DNA of 64,000 nt from Varroa destructor. Its lineage: Eukaryota > Arthropoda > Arachnida > Mesostigmata > Varroidae. The first letter of the stretch is position 1. The number at the start of each line of letters is the position of its first letter. Below the pieces are notes generated by a model, which saw only the letters and a program-made list of their open reading frames with translations, searched no databases and was not told where the DNA came from. The DNA lies in assembly GCF_002443255.2 (NCBI RefSeq), contig NW_019211459.1, forward strand, positions 2,929,751-2,993,750. Reading direction: 5' to 3'. Shown one piece after another: positions 47,260 to 59,153 of the stretch. The position numbers and the translations under genes were made by a program.

Positions 47260-50200
47260 GTGAGTCCAGTTGAGATGTGCTCTGGAAACGCTTCCCTTTT
47301 ACATATGTACAACAACCCGACCCACTTTATAACTAAAGCTAGCACACATTCGACAAACTCTGATGGCGATGTCTGATCTTCGAACTAAGAAAATATTATA
47401 TTATACAACAGCTTAATGAGCAGCTTTGTATCGATTCAACAAAATGACCATCGTTCGTTTTTTACACGCAGACCTGCTCATAATTAGTACGTGGATTGAT
47501 GTTTTCGGCTATTTTTTAGTAGGGTTTACATCATACAGTTCATGTACAACCAGGTACAGCTAGGGCAAAGCCTATTTAATGTGAACCGAGTGAAAGGTTT
47601 AACCCCAACGATCGGATCCAGTTCCGCCGATCTAGTTCCAACCAACTATTGATTCTCAATTGCTCCCTTGTACTTTACTCCGAAATGACTTGGGTTTTCA
47701 TCGAATAGTGTACTAGGGGCCATTAAATAGCTATCAATTAGCGCTCCCAGCAATATGTTATTATACTCCGTCTCCTCAATGTATAGAAGATGGCTCCTAT
47801 AGGCTCAACGGGCAATACGCCCTTAGTAAGGCCTGTTTTTTGAAGGACATCAAAAGATTTCAACTCTTTATAGCAAAGTGTTATCAAATAAAGCACTTAT
47901 ATTTGAGCATCCATAAAGACGATACAAACCGCTGACCATAGAAGCGGATTATCCAAAATTGTTAAAATATTGTATATATAAAATGTGTTTTACTTGTATG
48001 CCGGAATAGGAAACAAAAGCGATATTCTGTTGTTATAAATTGAGTGAAAATTAAGCACTTTTTGCCCAATTCGCACCGCAAAGGAACTAGCCTATGTTAA
48101 TTTTCACCGCACAAAAAGTTGTTGGCTGAATAACTTTTTAGAAAGTGCTTGCGTAACTCGATAAGTTTTTCGTAATTTTGGATCACTGTTTTGCATAGTT
48201 CAATGTGAGTTTCACCAATCATTTCACGATTGCGGTATTTCAGGCTGTAGGCTCTTTTCAGCGATGTTCGCTACACAATGTCCTTCATATAGGCGCACAT
48301 GGCAAGAAGACCAGTCAGATCATAGGATGGTAGCGTCGCCCATAGAGATCAACCGTTCTGGAAGCATAGTTCCAGGCAGTTGGCCCCATCTCGTTGAAAT
48401 CCAACAGTTACTGCATCGAATTCTCTTGTTTTCGTTTGCACAACTATTGCTTGAAAATGTGTCGTAAGCTGCTCATCGACAGGCTAAATTTTTTCACGGC
48501 GCATAAGCTACCCCGAGCCACCGCCCCCGACAGGCAGAGTTGTTGGGCACGACATATTGTTGAGGTCGTTCGATCCGCATGCACACTCTTCTGTGTTGCG
48601 GTGAGGTTGCCACTTGTTCGCCCGATTCGTCGTCTTCCTGGCCCCCTGGCAATTGCGAATGAACAACTTTATTCGAATCTCTTGCTCAATTGCCTTGCTG
48701 TTGCCTCGCCCGACGAGAAGAGTCGTCCGTATTCTGTGCTACACCTGCGGAGTGTTACCATAATCGATTCCCTATTCCGATAGTCAGTTCCTACGAAGAA
48801 CAAACGCTCTTCCGAACGGTAACGTTCCATTAGCGTACAACGCAGATGGTGCTACGTTTCTAGCTCGAAATTTGTACCGCAACACCAGGTACACAGTCTC
48901 TCGGAGGACTCACAGTCTTCAAATAATGGCAACAACAATACCACATGTAACATCTACTAACATGTAGTCATGCGGCTTGCTCTAACAAAAGCAGTTTAGC
49001 GGTCCGCACATTTTACGTCTACGTCTAATATCAGAATATAGAACGAAGTAGATAGCTGTAAATAAATATGCTCTATCAATAAGCTACTGATCGATCTTCA
49101 TCAAGTTTGTCGTTCTTCTTACGGGAGGATTTAGTTTAGTCTGGCTTACAAATGACAAATTTTGTTTTACTCATGAGTGTTATGAGAAAGTGAAAGCAAT
49201 TTTGAGAGGGTACGCTGGGGCTGTTTGTCAACAGCTGCGAAGACTTGGTGAGACCTTCCTCTCCACCGAGTGAAAAAGCTAGTATTACGATTACTATTAT
49301 TTATGTGTTAGTTTGATACGGCAGGTACCTTTTGGCCAAGACGGCATTTACAGCTAAATCTGTCCCAGAAATCGTCCCTTCTACGGATTTCCAAAGAGTA
49401 ACACGCTATCAACGCCCTTACAAGCTGCTTACCTGCAGATGTTCCGGCTGCCTTCGCTGCACGGTCGTCTTTATTAAAACCCAAGGACGCAGGACTGCGA
49501 TAGATACGGCTTGGTTAGTTGTGTTGCCATTTTCTCTCCGAGTTACGTCTGCTTCTTTCTAGTTAAAGATCACAGTAGATATTGTTGTTGACAATTCTTC
49601 GTTAGAGCCCAACGTCAAAAACGATAGGTGTTCCAATCGAGCAGATTGAAGGAAAGAACAAAAAATTGTTTCGGACATCGAGTCCATTTGATTCACCCCG
49701 ATGGCTTAGCAACACTGATAACCTTTGATGAGGTTAAGTAAATGTTCCAGCTGCTTTAGGCGCCTATGGCAAGGCCTATTATTTTATATTCGGCAAATAT
49801 ATCGCACCTCTCTCTCGAACTGCCGTTTGTTTGTGAAAGATTGCATCATGTCTAAAGAGAAATTCAAATGATTGACTGAAGTCTAACAAAAACACCTTGC
49901 CTACCCAAAACCACCGCACAACTTATTTTGACTGGGTTAGTGAAGAGTCTGCGTACGCTTTAGACGGCTTTCGTTATTCTAATGCATAATGAAAACACAA
50001 CGAGTGCCTGAGCGTGTTACATACAGTGCCTTCTCGTGCATTGTCTTTCTCTTTTGAATCCTCATCTATCCAATTTTGGGTATGTCTGTGTTACTACTTA
50101 CCATATGTTTTATAAAGATTTTTTTCATCCGCTCGTTTTAAATAGGTAGGCCTGGCTAGGGAACGTTCTCCTTAATGGAGAAAGTAATATGTTGATTTGT

Positions 50201-51430
50201 GTCTCCGATATATTTTTAATTTATCCAACACTATAGCACATTCCTACGCATGGGGCATTTATTAAATCAATGCAAAATTTTGGTATTGGATTGTGCTATC
50301 CTTGTAAGATTTTATTTTTTACTCGCCTTTATTATGTTACTTGCATTAGATTTGTATCGTTTGTGCCATGATCGCGGCTCGATTTTACATTAGTCTGGCC
50401 AGTATCGCCCTTAGGTTCTTACAAGCAAAAAAAGCCTCCGAAACCGTAGCAGGTTCGATAGTAACAGTAGAAAACTCTTACATTTTATCACCATTTATTT
50501 GCCTGGCCTCTTCACGGTAATTTAGGCTACCATAACAACTTCGTAGTTGCCTTACTTGACATTACGTAGAAAAAATAGTTTAACCGTTCAACGGAAAATT
50601 ACTACAGAATTATTTGCTCTACCCAGCAGCAAAAAGGATACATTTATAGAGAGAAAATTATCTGTTTACTATCATTATCGACTTACTTCAGTTTTTCTAC
50701 CTATGTATATATGAGCCTAATTTACCTATCTTGAGCTTATTCATATTACTTTCATGGAATGACGGTCCTTAAGCGATTTGATGAACGTAACGGGAAGTCA
50801 CGAAACTAGCTAGCACTCGTTCACTTGAGAGGGACAAATAAAGTCTTTCCATTCATGGTTCCAGTCGAAGTGCTAAAATTACTGCCATCCTGCTAAAATG
50901 ATCAGGACACCTTATGCTTCCTGCGAGTTACTCTGTCGGTTGATATATTGTCTAGTCTATTCCTTTGTTGTTTTTTTTCTCGATCATGCATCGCACTAGT
51001 CATAACCGTCTGTGTTGAAGCTAATGAAATTGACAGAAATCTGAGGAGTGTTCGATCATTTCGCCCTCCGTGCTCTCCTAGACTGGCCCAACAGCCGCGG
51101 CCCCTATAGGACCAGCATTCGTTGGTACACTCTTCAGTTATTAAGAAAGGGGCCAGCCTGTATATGTAGCGTTTCTTATTCTACGTTCGTTCCTGTATTC
51201 GCTCTTAAACGGACGCGTCCAACTGGAAAATCCGTGCTGTGGCGAGGGCGCCCAGGACGGGTGGGCGTATTTGCTCTTGGCTAATCCTGCACATACCGCA
51301 GGGCGCCAGGGTCGCCACACACAACCGTCGTCATCCATTGAACGATCTTAAACGGATTAAACGATGTGTCTCATTTCGCGAGCCTGAGCTCGTCCATCGC
51401 ACCACAGCAGACGTAGCAGCTACTTCGATA
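47260..51430. other. Mostly AT-rich, no recognisable genes
   Basis: A small GC-richer patch at 48480-48780 has a 129-codon plus-strand frame (48394-48783) with no domain or splice support. A cluster of complementary short segments lies at 48044-48150. The remainder holds only short frames. Confidence 0.4.
48044..48107. repeat. 11-bp inverted repeat with 42-base spacer
   Basis: GTGAAAATTAA at 48044-48054 is perfectly matched by TTAATTTTCAC at 48097-48107. Two further complementary pairs interleave with it (ACTTTTTG/CAAAAAGT and AAGCACTTT/AAAGTGCTT), reaching to about 48150, so several alternative folds are possible. Confidence 0.8.
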
Positions 51431-51438
51431 TTACGTAT

Positions 51439-51458
51439 ATGGATTTGTACAAATCCAT
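51439..51458. repeat. Perfect 20-bp palindrome
   Basis: ATGGATTTGTACAAATCCAT is its own reverse complement without a spacer. An adjacent hairpin follows (TTTGCTGG with CCAGCAAA, 51472-51496). Confidence 0.92.
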
Positions 51459-52033
51459 TTATCCATTCTGGTTTGCTGGCGCGTGAAACCAGCAAAATGG
51501 TGAAAGAACAAAGTATCTCGTTAGACAATTAAGCTACTTGGCCAAAAGGTGGATGACTTTTGGAAAACGATCCTATGCAGCAACATCGATCCATTATGAT
51601 ATCAATCAACAGATTTGCTATGACAATGGAAACATCTGTTAGATTTGTCGTCGTTTGCAATCGTTTTTATAGTGCGCGCACGTGTATGTAATGCACGCAT
51701 AGTATGAACCCTACCCTATGATCCAGTTAAGAGCACTCGCAGACGCTGCTTGTATTAGAACTTTCGGTGCTTTGGCTGTAACTTCGTTGTATTTATTTCA
51801 GAAGCATATTTATTTAAACCCCATAGAATTGAGAGAATGTTTCCATGTTGATTGATCAGCAAACGGGTTTTTTGAACATGTCAAATATTTGTAAAAAGAT
51901 CGAAGTCAGGTGTTGAGGCAACCAGATAATCCTGCAAGAAAAAAATCGAAGCTTTGCCTCCATAGATAAAGCTGTTGCGTCGGCCCTATCCAACACTCGA
52001 AGCTGAAACATCGACTTGAATGAAGATACTTAC

Positions 52034-52189
52034 TTCCGGCAGCCGCATATACCATATCGACAGAATCGTTCGAAGTTGTTAGCACCTTTCTTATTTGCAG
52101 GTATTCGATCGAACTTACTTTCTGGGGTTTGTAGTATTTAGGATTATCCTGATTTGAGAGGTCGTGATCATTACATATTCGTACGCAGT
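52034..52189 (-). CDS. Candidate internal exon, unknown product
   Basis: On the minus strand a pyrimidine-rich acceptor (TTATTTCGTTGCAG) is followed by 51 codons in one phase up to a perfect donor (GGA A, then GTAAGT). The peptide is evenly composed and charged like a soluble protein: CVRICNDHDLSNQDNPKYYK, then PQKVSSIEYLQIRKVLTTSN and DSVDMVYAAAG. The stop just upstream in this frame fits an intron boundary. It starts with two bases of a split codon and ends with one. No family was recognised and no partner exon in matching phase was found within 2 kb on either side, so the gene would need larger introns. Confidence 0.4.
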
Positions 52190-53108
52190 CTGCAACGAAA
52201 TAACACCGCTATGAACGATTTTTTCGCTAAAAAGGCCACCTATAAAATTAATGAACGTACCGGTTCGGCTGAACGAACTAACACTATTTCAACATTACTA
52301 CTCTTACTAGCCGTGTATGTGAGTATATATTGTCCCGAAACATTATATTGTGTAGTTGAGTTAGACTGGCCCTTTGGACAAGCGGCCTGAGGAAGCTATA
52401 GATAGTAGCGAATAATAGTGTGTATATGGGCACCTTAGATTTCTCCCACTATATATATATCGGTCAAATCCGGTCGGATTGACGATCACCTACTCCGAAA
52501 ATAGCGCTCCGAGAATAACCAAACTTCATCGAAGGATTCACAGTGCTGCGCCCCGCTCGACGCTTCCGAGGCGCCCGAAGTGACGAAATCGCCTCGAAAC
52601 CTTTCTAAGTTTAGCTTTGATTGAAATCACATAGCAAAAATATTCCTAGCTGAACAGCTGTATACATACTACATACGGTTGAGGTAGCAATAAATGGAAA
52701 CCCGAATTTCACATGGGTATTCGCACGCTTCCGTGTGTCAGGTCAGAGCCTTCTGTGCCTTAGTTAGTAATTTGCCTTAGGACACCAAATAATGCCAAGC
52801 GTATCAGGCCTCTTAGTCTTTTAGCTCGGATGTGGAGTCGGTTTCGAGCCACGAGTAGGCGCCTTCTCTATACTGACACGGGCGTGTCAAGATCGCTTCC
52901 TCAGAGATGTAAGGATTGGGAGCGCGATATTAGATTAGCTTCTATCCTAAGTGCTTTTCATCTTAGTGCTCTGCTCGTACCGTAATGTGTTCTGGCCCTT
53001 TTCACCTATTGACCTATCCAGGAAGCTTATAGCCTCTGAACGCTAATTGGGTTCTTTTTTCCATTTCGAATTCGACATTTCGAATCAGTGTAGGCGTTCC
53101 ACTTCTCG

Positions 53109-53268
53109 TGATAGCCTAGTGAGTAGCGTATGTGCTTGCCAGCACGTTCGTCATTGGTCTAGATTCGAGCCCTGACAAAGACACACAAACTTTGTTTCAT
53201 GCTGGGAGCCAGCCATCCGATGAACTGTCCAATGGCGATAGCGGACGTAAAGCTTAAAACATAGAAGC
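53109..53268 (+). mobile_element. tRNA-derived SINE, best-preserved copy (copy 5)
   Basis: The head resembles a tRNA gene with Pol III promoter boxes: box A TAGCCTAGTGAG at about 53112 and box B GATTCGAGCCC at about 53162, with normal spacing for a tRNA. Then come a GACACACAAACTTTGTTTCATG block, CTGGGAGCCAGCCATCCG, TGTCCAATGGCGATAGCGGACG and TAAAGCTTAAAA, in the family order. This copy shows the SINE to be about 150-160 bases long. A 3' simple repeat is not clear. Confidence 0.65.
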
Positions 53269-53269
53269 T

Positions 53270-55470
53270 CTTAACTAGATGATGAACGTTATTCAGTTTG
53301 AAATTGGACGTCGCCAAGCAAACGCTACGTGGAGACATAATGACAGTTTAAATCCTTTGGCGTAACCCGTTCTTTTCGAAAGAAGACCTGGATAGTCCTT
53401 TGTTTATGGACCATTGGCTCGCTTAATTTCCAATCCTTACTAATCGTTATCTAGAGCAAGGCCTGATTCACCGGTTTACCAAAATTGAAGGACAACTCCT
53501 GTATGACAATCACTAGAATTCGTAGCCTGAAAAAACGACTTCGACAACCACAGCAATTCAAATTTAGCGTAGCGAAAAGGGTGAACGTTTGAATCGCAGG
53601 CAGAGGTGGAGATTCTGCTAAGGGGTTGTTGTGTACGTGTAGAAGCAGACGGTAGGTGTAGAGATCGTACGTTATTTATTCTGTATAAAAGCCCACATCA
53701 GACTATGCATCGTATATCATTAGTCCTCGACAATGGACGCGCGTTACCTGAAGGGAGTATAGTATACTTATTTTTAGTCGTAGTACGGGCCGGCCTTGAA
53801 GGCGTGCACTAATGCAGCCTTGACATCTTTTAAAGAGAAGCTATTCAAAATTAACGATCAGTTCTCTTCAATAAGAGATCACGCATCACTAGAAAGGCGG
53901 TTTCGTACATACACGGTGAAAAATTCATAGCTACTTTTTTTGTTACTTTACTATATAAACATAATTAGGCTTAAACTCAACGTATGCAGACATGACTATA
54001 GATTTGCTATATATTTATTGTGTACTATAGACAACATTTGATGTTTTAGTTTCAGTTGTCACAGCTCTCTGCGACTGTACCTATCGCTATATGTCGCCAA
54101 AAAAACATTGCACATTACAGATAGGAACAAAACTTAAGATATTTAAGTTCTTCAAGTTTAATTAATGATAGGAACTATTTGCGATGTTAATAGTGAGATG
54201 ATAGTGTTTTTACTGCCCCTACTGTATAAACATTGCTAAATCCAAATGGAAAAGTTTGAAAGATGTTTACTTAATCAAGAGAGAGTTCAAGTTTATTTTT
54301 TTTTTTTTATTAATCAGGTTTATGTTTAAACCACGTAACAAACTTCTAATCCTTAAGTGGTGAACGGAAGGCTAGCAAAATGCTTCGAGCCAAATAGATA
54401 CCTCATTCCTGATAAAGTGTCATCGTCTATGAACCGTTGTAAGCCCTCGAGCACGATTGCCAGCACGATGTGAAGCAAGCAATGAAACTGCCGTAAAAGA
54501 GTTCGTCCTGCTTCTCAATTGTCCTTTCAGCGACCTCTACAAATGTTTTGCGTCAGCTTCTTTGGATATAAGGGGTAGTCAAAAATGATTGGCCTAGTTT
54601 TATATGAATTGTGCCGCATAGAGAAAATTCATTGAGCGTGTTGAGGTTACTTGTCGTAATACCGAAGAGTAACCCTTTCCGTCCTCGCTAAGCGATAAAA
54701 ACATGACTGGGTCCATGTTTCGATAGAGATATTAACTGCGGCATTTAATTTTTGTCATGCCGTTTCATTCAGAACCGCTTTTATATTCCCAAACGCTACA
54801 CTATATTGTTCACATTGCAACAAGTACGTTGCGACCTGATAAACTGTAGACATAATATACTAAAATAGAAGTTATCGATAAGTTAAGTCATTTATCTAAG
54901 AACACGAGTTTTGCAAGTACCCGAAGACTTTAGCAGCCATAGATTGCACAATGTGACGGTTGATTCCTTTCGTCTTGCTCAATATAACGCCACCTTCAGA
55001 GCTTCTGGACTAGGCTTATAAGATCACTAACTAAACCTTTTATTGTTACCCTAGACACGGTCTAGGACAAGCATTTAAGTCGACCTGTTTCAGTCCGTGT
55101 CTGTGACTAGGATAGATATTGCGGAGCTTGCACGTTTAAATAGCTCGTTGACATCTTTATGAGGTCGTGTAATATATATAGCCACAATAGAAAGAAGGCT
55201 TGATTATGTTTTAGTGCAGGCAACAGAAAAATATATCTAACTCTGGTACTCTGTCGATTGAAATATACAGTAATTGCCAGGGCACGTATTATTCGCTCGC
55301 TTTGAAATCCCCAGGTGACGTCGTCACTTTTTTTGCATTCGGTTTTTCCAAGCGACCTTATCGATTTTCCGTCGAAGGCGTTTTCACCGCATAGGCACTC
55401 TTAGCGTAGGCTACGACCTATTGGGCACATCTTTCTTTATCTTTCTCTCGTGTATTTGGGTGTTTTCGTA
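53270..55470. other. AT-rich stretch without recognisable genes
   Basis: Contains a 14-base T run near 54295-54308 and short frames only. A 68-codon plus-strand frame at 53606-53812 has no other support. Confidence 0.4.
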
Positions 55471-55479
55471 CCCAATTTG

Positions 55480-56200
55480 TGTGTACGCTGAAGCCCGTGC
55501 TGTCCACCTAGTTGCGGGCAATTCAGCTAGTCCAGCGCCTGAATCTACCTACGCCCAAGCTAAGGAATAGCGGGCGCCTTTGGGATGAGGACCGGTTGCC
55601 ATCAGTGGGTAAAATGGCTTGCTGACTAAAGGAGTTGACGAGTTGAGGGATTTTCCGCATCGCTGGATCTTCCTGTACGGGGTCTATGGGTGGCTCGTTC
55701 TATCGTGAGTAGCCAAGCGATGACCATGGACGTGATATTTCCAGAGAGAATGGCGGGTTTCGCTGGTCGAGAACTGAAGTCCAGAAGACTACGACCAGTA
55801 GAAGGAGGGAGGTGTTACTGAGAGCAGCAGCAGCAGTAGCAACGACGTGCGTGTGCGTCTATTTGGTTGATCAGCATGCCCGGGGAGAGGTCGCTGTAGC
55901 AGCGAAATGGACTAAAACACGAATGGTGGCTGCAGCAGTGGCCAGTCACCAGTGAGTTAGCAGTGTGCTTATCTTCCATCCACCTCCAGACACGGGAATG
56001 GCAGGCCGTTTGCAGCGAGAGAGAGCGCCACAGAAAAGGGAACAAGCAAGCTCATCTAAAGGGGAACTATCGCCCGTACGAGTTTGGGCTGCGCCCAGTG
56101 GCATATCCACGGCGGTGTTATCGCCTTCGAACAACCAGGAGATTTTCCGCAGCATCTGGATTACTAGCCAGCCAAAAAGCAATGCAGGGCATACGATAAA
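55480..56200. other. GC-richer island, CAG repeats
   Basis: Composition rises, with AGCAGCAGCAGCAGTAGC near 55825 and many overlapping open frames on both strands (55815-56204). The Cys-rich minus-strand translation is simply the antisense of the CAG tract. It could be a promoter or first-exon region; no frame stands out. Confidence 0.3.
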
Positions 56201-56449
56201 CTAAAAGATAGAGAACAATTGGCGTAGCTTCAAAAACATGGCAGATCTTCTATCATTTTATTGGTGAACTGAGCTGACTAATCTAGCATGGGCGCGCTAA
56301 GGAAACAAAGAAGAAGTAGGCGTACTATTTAATAGCGTCACATCACCCAGTATTACACATGGTAGCAGCCATCGTCGGGCGTGCGTGTGGAAGACGAATG
56401 GCCTCTATGGCAGTATAGAAATTTTAATAATCACATTACAAACTGTATT

Positions 56450-57110
56450 ACTGAATGTCATATTCCACCCAGAAAAAAAAAAAAATATTATATTTCGTTC
56501 GTTTTGTAATTTTTTGTTTGTTTGTTTGTTGGATATCTTTGGAAAGTCATTTTTTTGTGTTTTTGATTAAATTGGTCAAAATTTTTTATAGAATCTAAGC
56601 TTTGAAGTGGTTGTAGCCCATCACAAAATGTAACAATCTCGATATTTCATACAATGAAAGAGATCATACCAATATTAAAAATCGAATTAAAACATGTTAA
56701 AAAATATATATTTTTTTTTTTAATAAAAACGAGTACTTTTAATATATTAAATAAAAATTTTATAAAACGTAAAATTAACTCGGATAAAAGCTTTAAAGAG
56801 CAGCTGGAATATAACGAACAGAGCTTGAATCGGTCGTTTTTAACCAGAACTTTCCATCGATTTTTATTTGTTATCTTTATTACACCTTTTATTATCACCA
56901 GTATTGTTCTGCTTTAAGAAGTATTGAAATTGTCGTATTTTGAGTGAGAGAGATAGAGAGAGTACCACTTTTTTAGTATTTTAATTCGGCGCAGTTAGGC
57001 CATCTGAAGTAAACATGGAAAGAAAAGTAGGACTGCTTAACGCTTCTAACAATATAGCATCTTTAGCCTTCAGCAGACGAACAAACAAAAACAGATATCA
57101 TTTATGCTGA
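56450..57110. other. Very AT-rich block with homopolymers
   Basis: It has a 13-A run near 56472, TTTG repeats at 56513-56531 and an A/T foldback at about 56700-56725. Open frames on both strands at 56647-56917 are composition-driven (Lys, Asn, Ile, Phe only). A GAGAGAGATAGAGAGAG tract lies at 56945. Confidence 0.6.
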
Positions 57111-57124
57111 TGAAATATTAGATA

Positions 57125-57130
57125 TTTATT
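57125..57130 (-). terminator. Poly(A) signal AATAAA
   Basis: Minus-strand AATAAA, 123 bases past the stop of the candidate terminal exon at 57253. It supports that exon, although AATAAA is common in AT-rich DNA. Confidence 0.35.
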
Positions 57131-57252
57131 AAATAAAAAACATTTGGTCAACATGAAGTTACATCAGTTTTAAAGATGTTAAAATTTTCAAGCAATCATT
57201 TTAATGATCATATGTGTGAACGCCTATTCAAGAGTATTTCTTCAGCTGTCAT

Positions 57253-57498
57253 CTACTTCTTTATAAGAAGCTGCGCTTCTGAATGAAAAACACGCCTCGT
57301 GTCTATTAAACAGTTCAGAGTAAGTTGTGTGCGGCATCTAAGGCATTCTAGTTTGATGAATAAACAGTCGTTATAACCAGGTATAGGAAGCTTTCCGGTA
57401 GTATCTAGTACACCTTTTTCGTTAATTAGTGCAGGCCAAGACGGAATTAGGTATCCAGAGTCGCTGTCAGTGTAAATGGGGAAATTTTCGTTCAACTT
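57253..57498 (-). CDS. Candidate terminal exon, unknown product
   Basis: On the minus strand an acceptor (GTTTGATTACAG) is followed by 81 codons and a stop, with AATAAA 123 bases later. The peptide looks like a folded domain: KLNENFPIYTDSDSGYLIPS, WPALINEKGVLDTTGKLPIP, GYNDCLFIKLECLRCRTQ and ending SEAQLLIKK. Four Cys lie in the second half, two of them as CLRC. The phase at the acceptor is 0. Of the candidate exons upstream on this strand (60.2-61.1 kb) the known donor leaves two bases, so at least one more exon would be needed to join them. The family was not recognised. Confidence 0.42.
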   Translation of the reverse strand, partial: KLNENFPIYTDSDSGYLIPSWPALINEKGVLDTTGKLPIPGYNDCLFIKLECLRCRTQLTLNCLIDTRRVFHSEAQLLIKK

Positions 57499-58405
57499 CT
57501 GTAATCAAACCCCAATCAGTCTTCCGATTCTCGAACTATGGTAAACTAGCTCTCTTTTCGGAGGCTTGTCGAGAGAGCTTGTAAATAGATTACAGTAAAA
57601 AAAATTAATTGGAAAGATCGCAAGCGGATGACCATCCACTTAGGGTACCTATTAACGGGCTTGCATCAGTCAAAACGTTTGGAACATCAGCCAAGCGTAT
57701 GGGAGACTATTGATACCAGCCATGTGCATTCTTACGATATTGCTAGTTATGAGTCTACGCCAATAGACAAGCAATTCATCTGCGTTTAGGTAGTCACAGG
57801 CTAAAAAATGCACGGTCACGTAAAGACAAATCACGCAGTAACTTCGTCACACGAAAGTAAAGCCGATTTCGTATTTTTTAGTCATTATCTTTCAGTAGTG
57901 ATAAGTTCTAACCCAGGCCCGTCAATATAGGAAGAGATATAGTTGAAAAAGATTTATGAAAACTCCATCTACCCGAAAGTAACCCCCGGTCTCCGTTTTG
58001 TGTATTACCCTCGTCGTCAAGCTAGCCCCATTTTGGAGGATGTAGATAATCTTGTCATGTTTACATTTAGCATAGCTTGAGAAGTAATGACTTCTACAAT
58101 CTGTTATTTTAATAACCAACAATCTGAAGAAGCTGCAAATACGAAGGTCTCAAATCTCATCTTTTAAAATCCTCCTTGTGGAGCATCTTCTGATAAAAAG
58201 AAAAGTAATCACAAAGAAAAAAAATGATTTACAAGCTTTTTGTGTAAGAGAAATCTGCTGCTATTACAGAATCCGTAAATTGCAGCTGACGGTGATATCT
58301 CCTACTGCCGTTCACTATCGCATTAATAAGAGTTGTACAGACATTGGTGCGATGGGATAAAGAGACTTTTCGATGAGGAAGTCACCAACTGAAGAGCTTT
58401 TTAGG

Positions 58406-58423
58406 TATATACTAATATATATG

Positions 58424-58479
<56 letters not shown>

Positions 58480-58480
58480 G
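58406..58480. repeat. Long interrupted (AT)n array
   Basis: About 75 bases of AT/TA units with GTAT and ATAC interruptions. It is self-complementary and could extrude a cruciform. Confidence 0.97.
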
Positions 58481-58537
58481 TAGATATACAGACAGCTTAG
58501 TTCAGCAGGCGGGTCGCGAACGGGATGACGAACTAAC

Positions 58538-58825
58538 ATGGTTGGGGTTAACAGTCTTCTGCTCCCCCGAGGCTCCTCCAGTGGAGAGGCAAAGATGTTC
58601 CATGGAGTTCAATTGTATCTAAGGGAAAGCGATGTTTTCGTTACAAACGTAAGCAGTGGCTACAGGGTCACTTATATACAGTCCACCAGCCGACAGAGGA
58701 AACATGGCTTCAACCAACTTAATCCAAAAGCCGTCGATGCTTTGTCAATCACGTATGAACACACATTGGACACAACAGCGGCAGATTGCAGAAGCTCACG
58801 AGTACCTGGTGGGTGTCGCTTGCTG
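58538..58825 (+). CDS. ATG-initiated ORF, possible exon (alternative frame)
   Basis: A 96-codon frame starting MVGVNSLLLPRGSSSGEAK and continuing MFHGVQLYLRESDVFVTN. A strong donor (ACAAAC followed by GTAAGC) at 58651 would end a shorter exon after VTN. The frame overlaps the second plus-strand candidate at 58704, and an intron between the two would be only about 30 bases, so they are alternatives. The long AT array just upstream makes a promoter there doubtful. No family was recognised. Confidence 0.25.
58704..58808 (+). CDS. Candidate first coding exon, unknown product
   Basis: An ATG in good context (GAAACATGG) opens 35 codons up to a donor (TACCTG followed by GTGGGT), phase 0. The peptide is MASTNLIQKPSMLCQSRMNT followed by HWTQQRQIAEAHEYL. 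The last residues vaguely recall the start of the calponin-homology region of IQGAP proteins, but no matching next exon was found in the following 2.5 kb, so I do not assign it. The frame stays open past the donor to 58866. Confidence 0.25.
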
Positions 58826-58895
58826 TAACAAACAACCTGTAGGATATGCTTCGATTAGTGAATATTGAAGCATTTCCTGCTAGTCTTCTGCATAA

Positions 58896-59153
58896 AAATC
58901 CTCTTTTAACGACATAAACTGTACGACATTATCGGATAGCATACTTTTATTTGGCAACACCAAGGGAGCATCTTCATTTTCGGCGACTAAAATTGGAACT
59001 CAATCTAAGTCGGTTGCGGATAGGCGTTCTTTGTTCAAAAGGAGGGTCATGTCTATGAAGTCGAGATTCCAACCCAGTATTACAGGGGAATCTTTCAAGA
59101 GTCAGGTTCATACAATTCTAAAAATTGTAGCTCTGTATGAGGCGCCCCTTTGA
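58896..59153 (+). CDS. Open stretch of 85 codons, unknown product
   Basis: A stop-to-stop frame with a soluble-protein composition: SFNDINCTTLSDSILLFGN, then SVADRRSLFKRRVMSMKSRF and GESFKSQVHTILKIVALYE. It lacks an ATG near its start, and the only in-frame acceptor is weak (TATCGGATAG). A frame of this length is expected several times by chance in this window. Confidence 0.18.
   Translation, partial: KSSFNDINCTTLSDSILLFGNTKGASSFSATKIGTQSKSVADRRSLFKRRVMSMKSRFQPSITGESFKSQVHTILKIVALYEAPL

Noticed and set aside
55815..56045. Minus-strand Cys-rich ORF (CYCCCC type)
   Set aside because: It is the antisense of a CAG tract and has no other support.
56647..56917. Mirror-image ORFs on both strands
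   Set aside because: Composition-driven open frames in very AT-rich sequence, made only of Lys, Asn, Ile, Phe and similar residues.
58704..58808. Similarity of QRQIAEAHEYL to the IQGAP N-terminus
   Set aside because: Only a few residues agree, a gap is needed, and no exon with the expected continuation was seen downstream.
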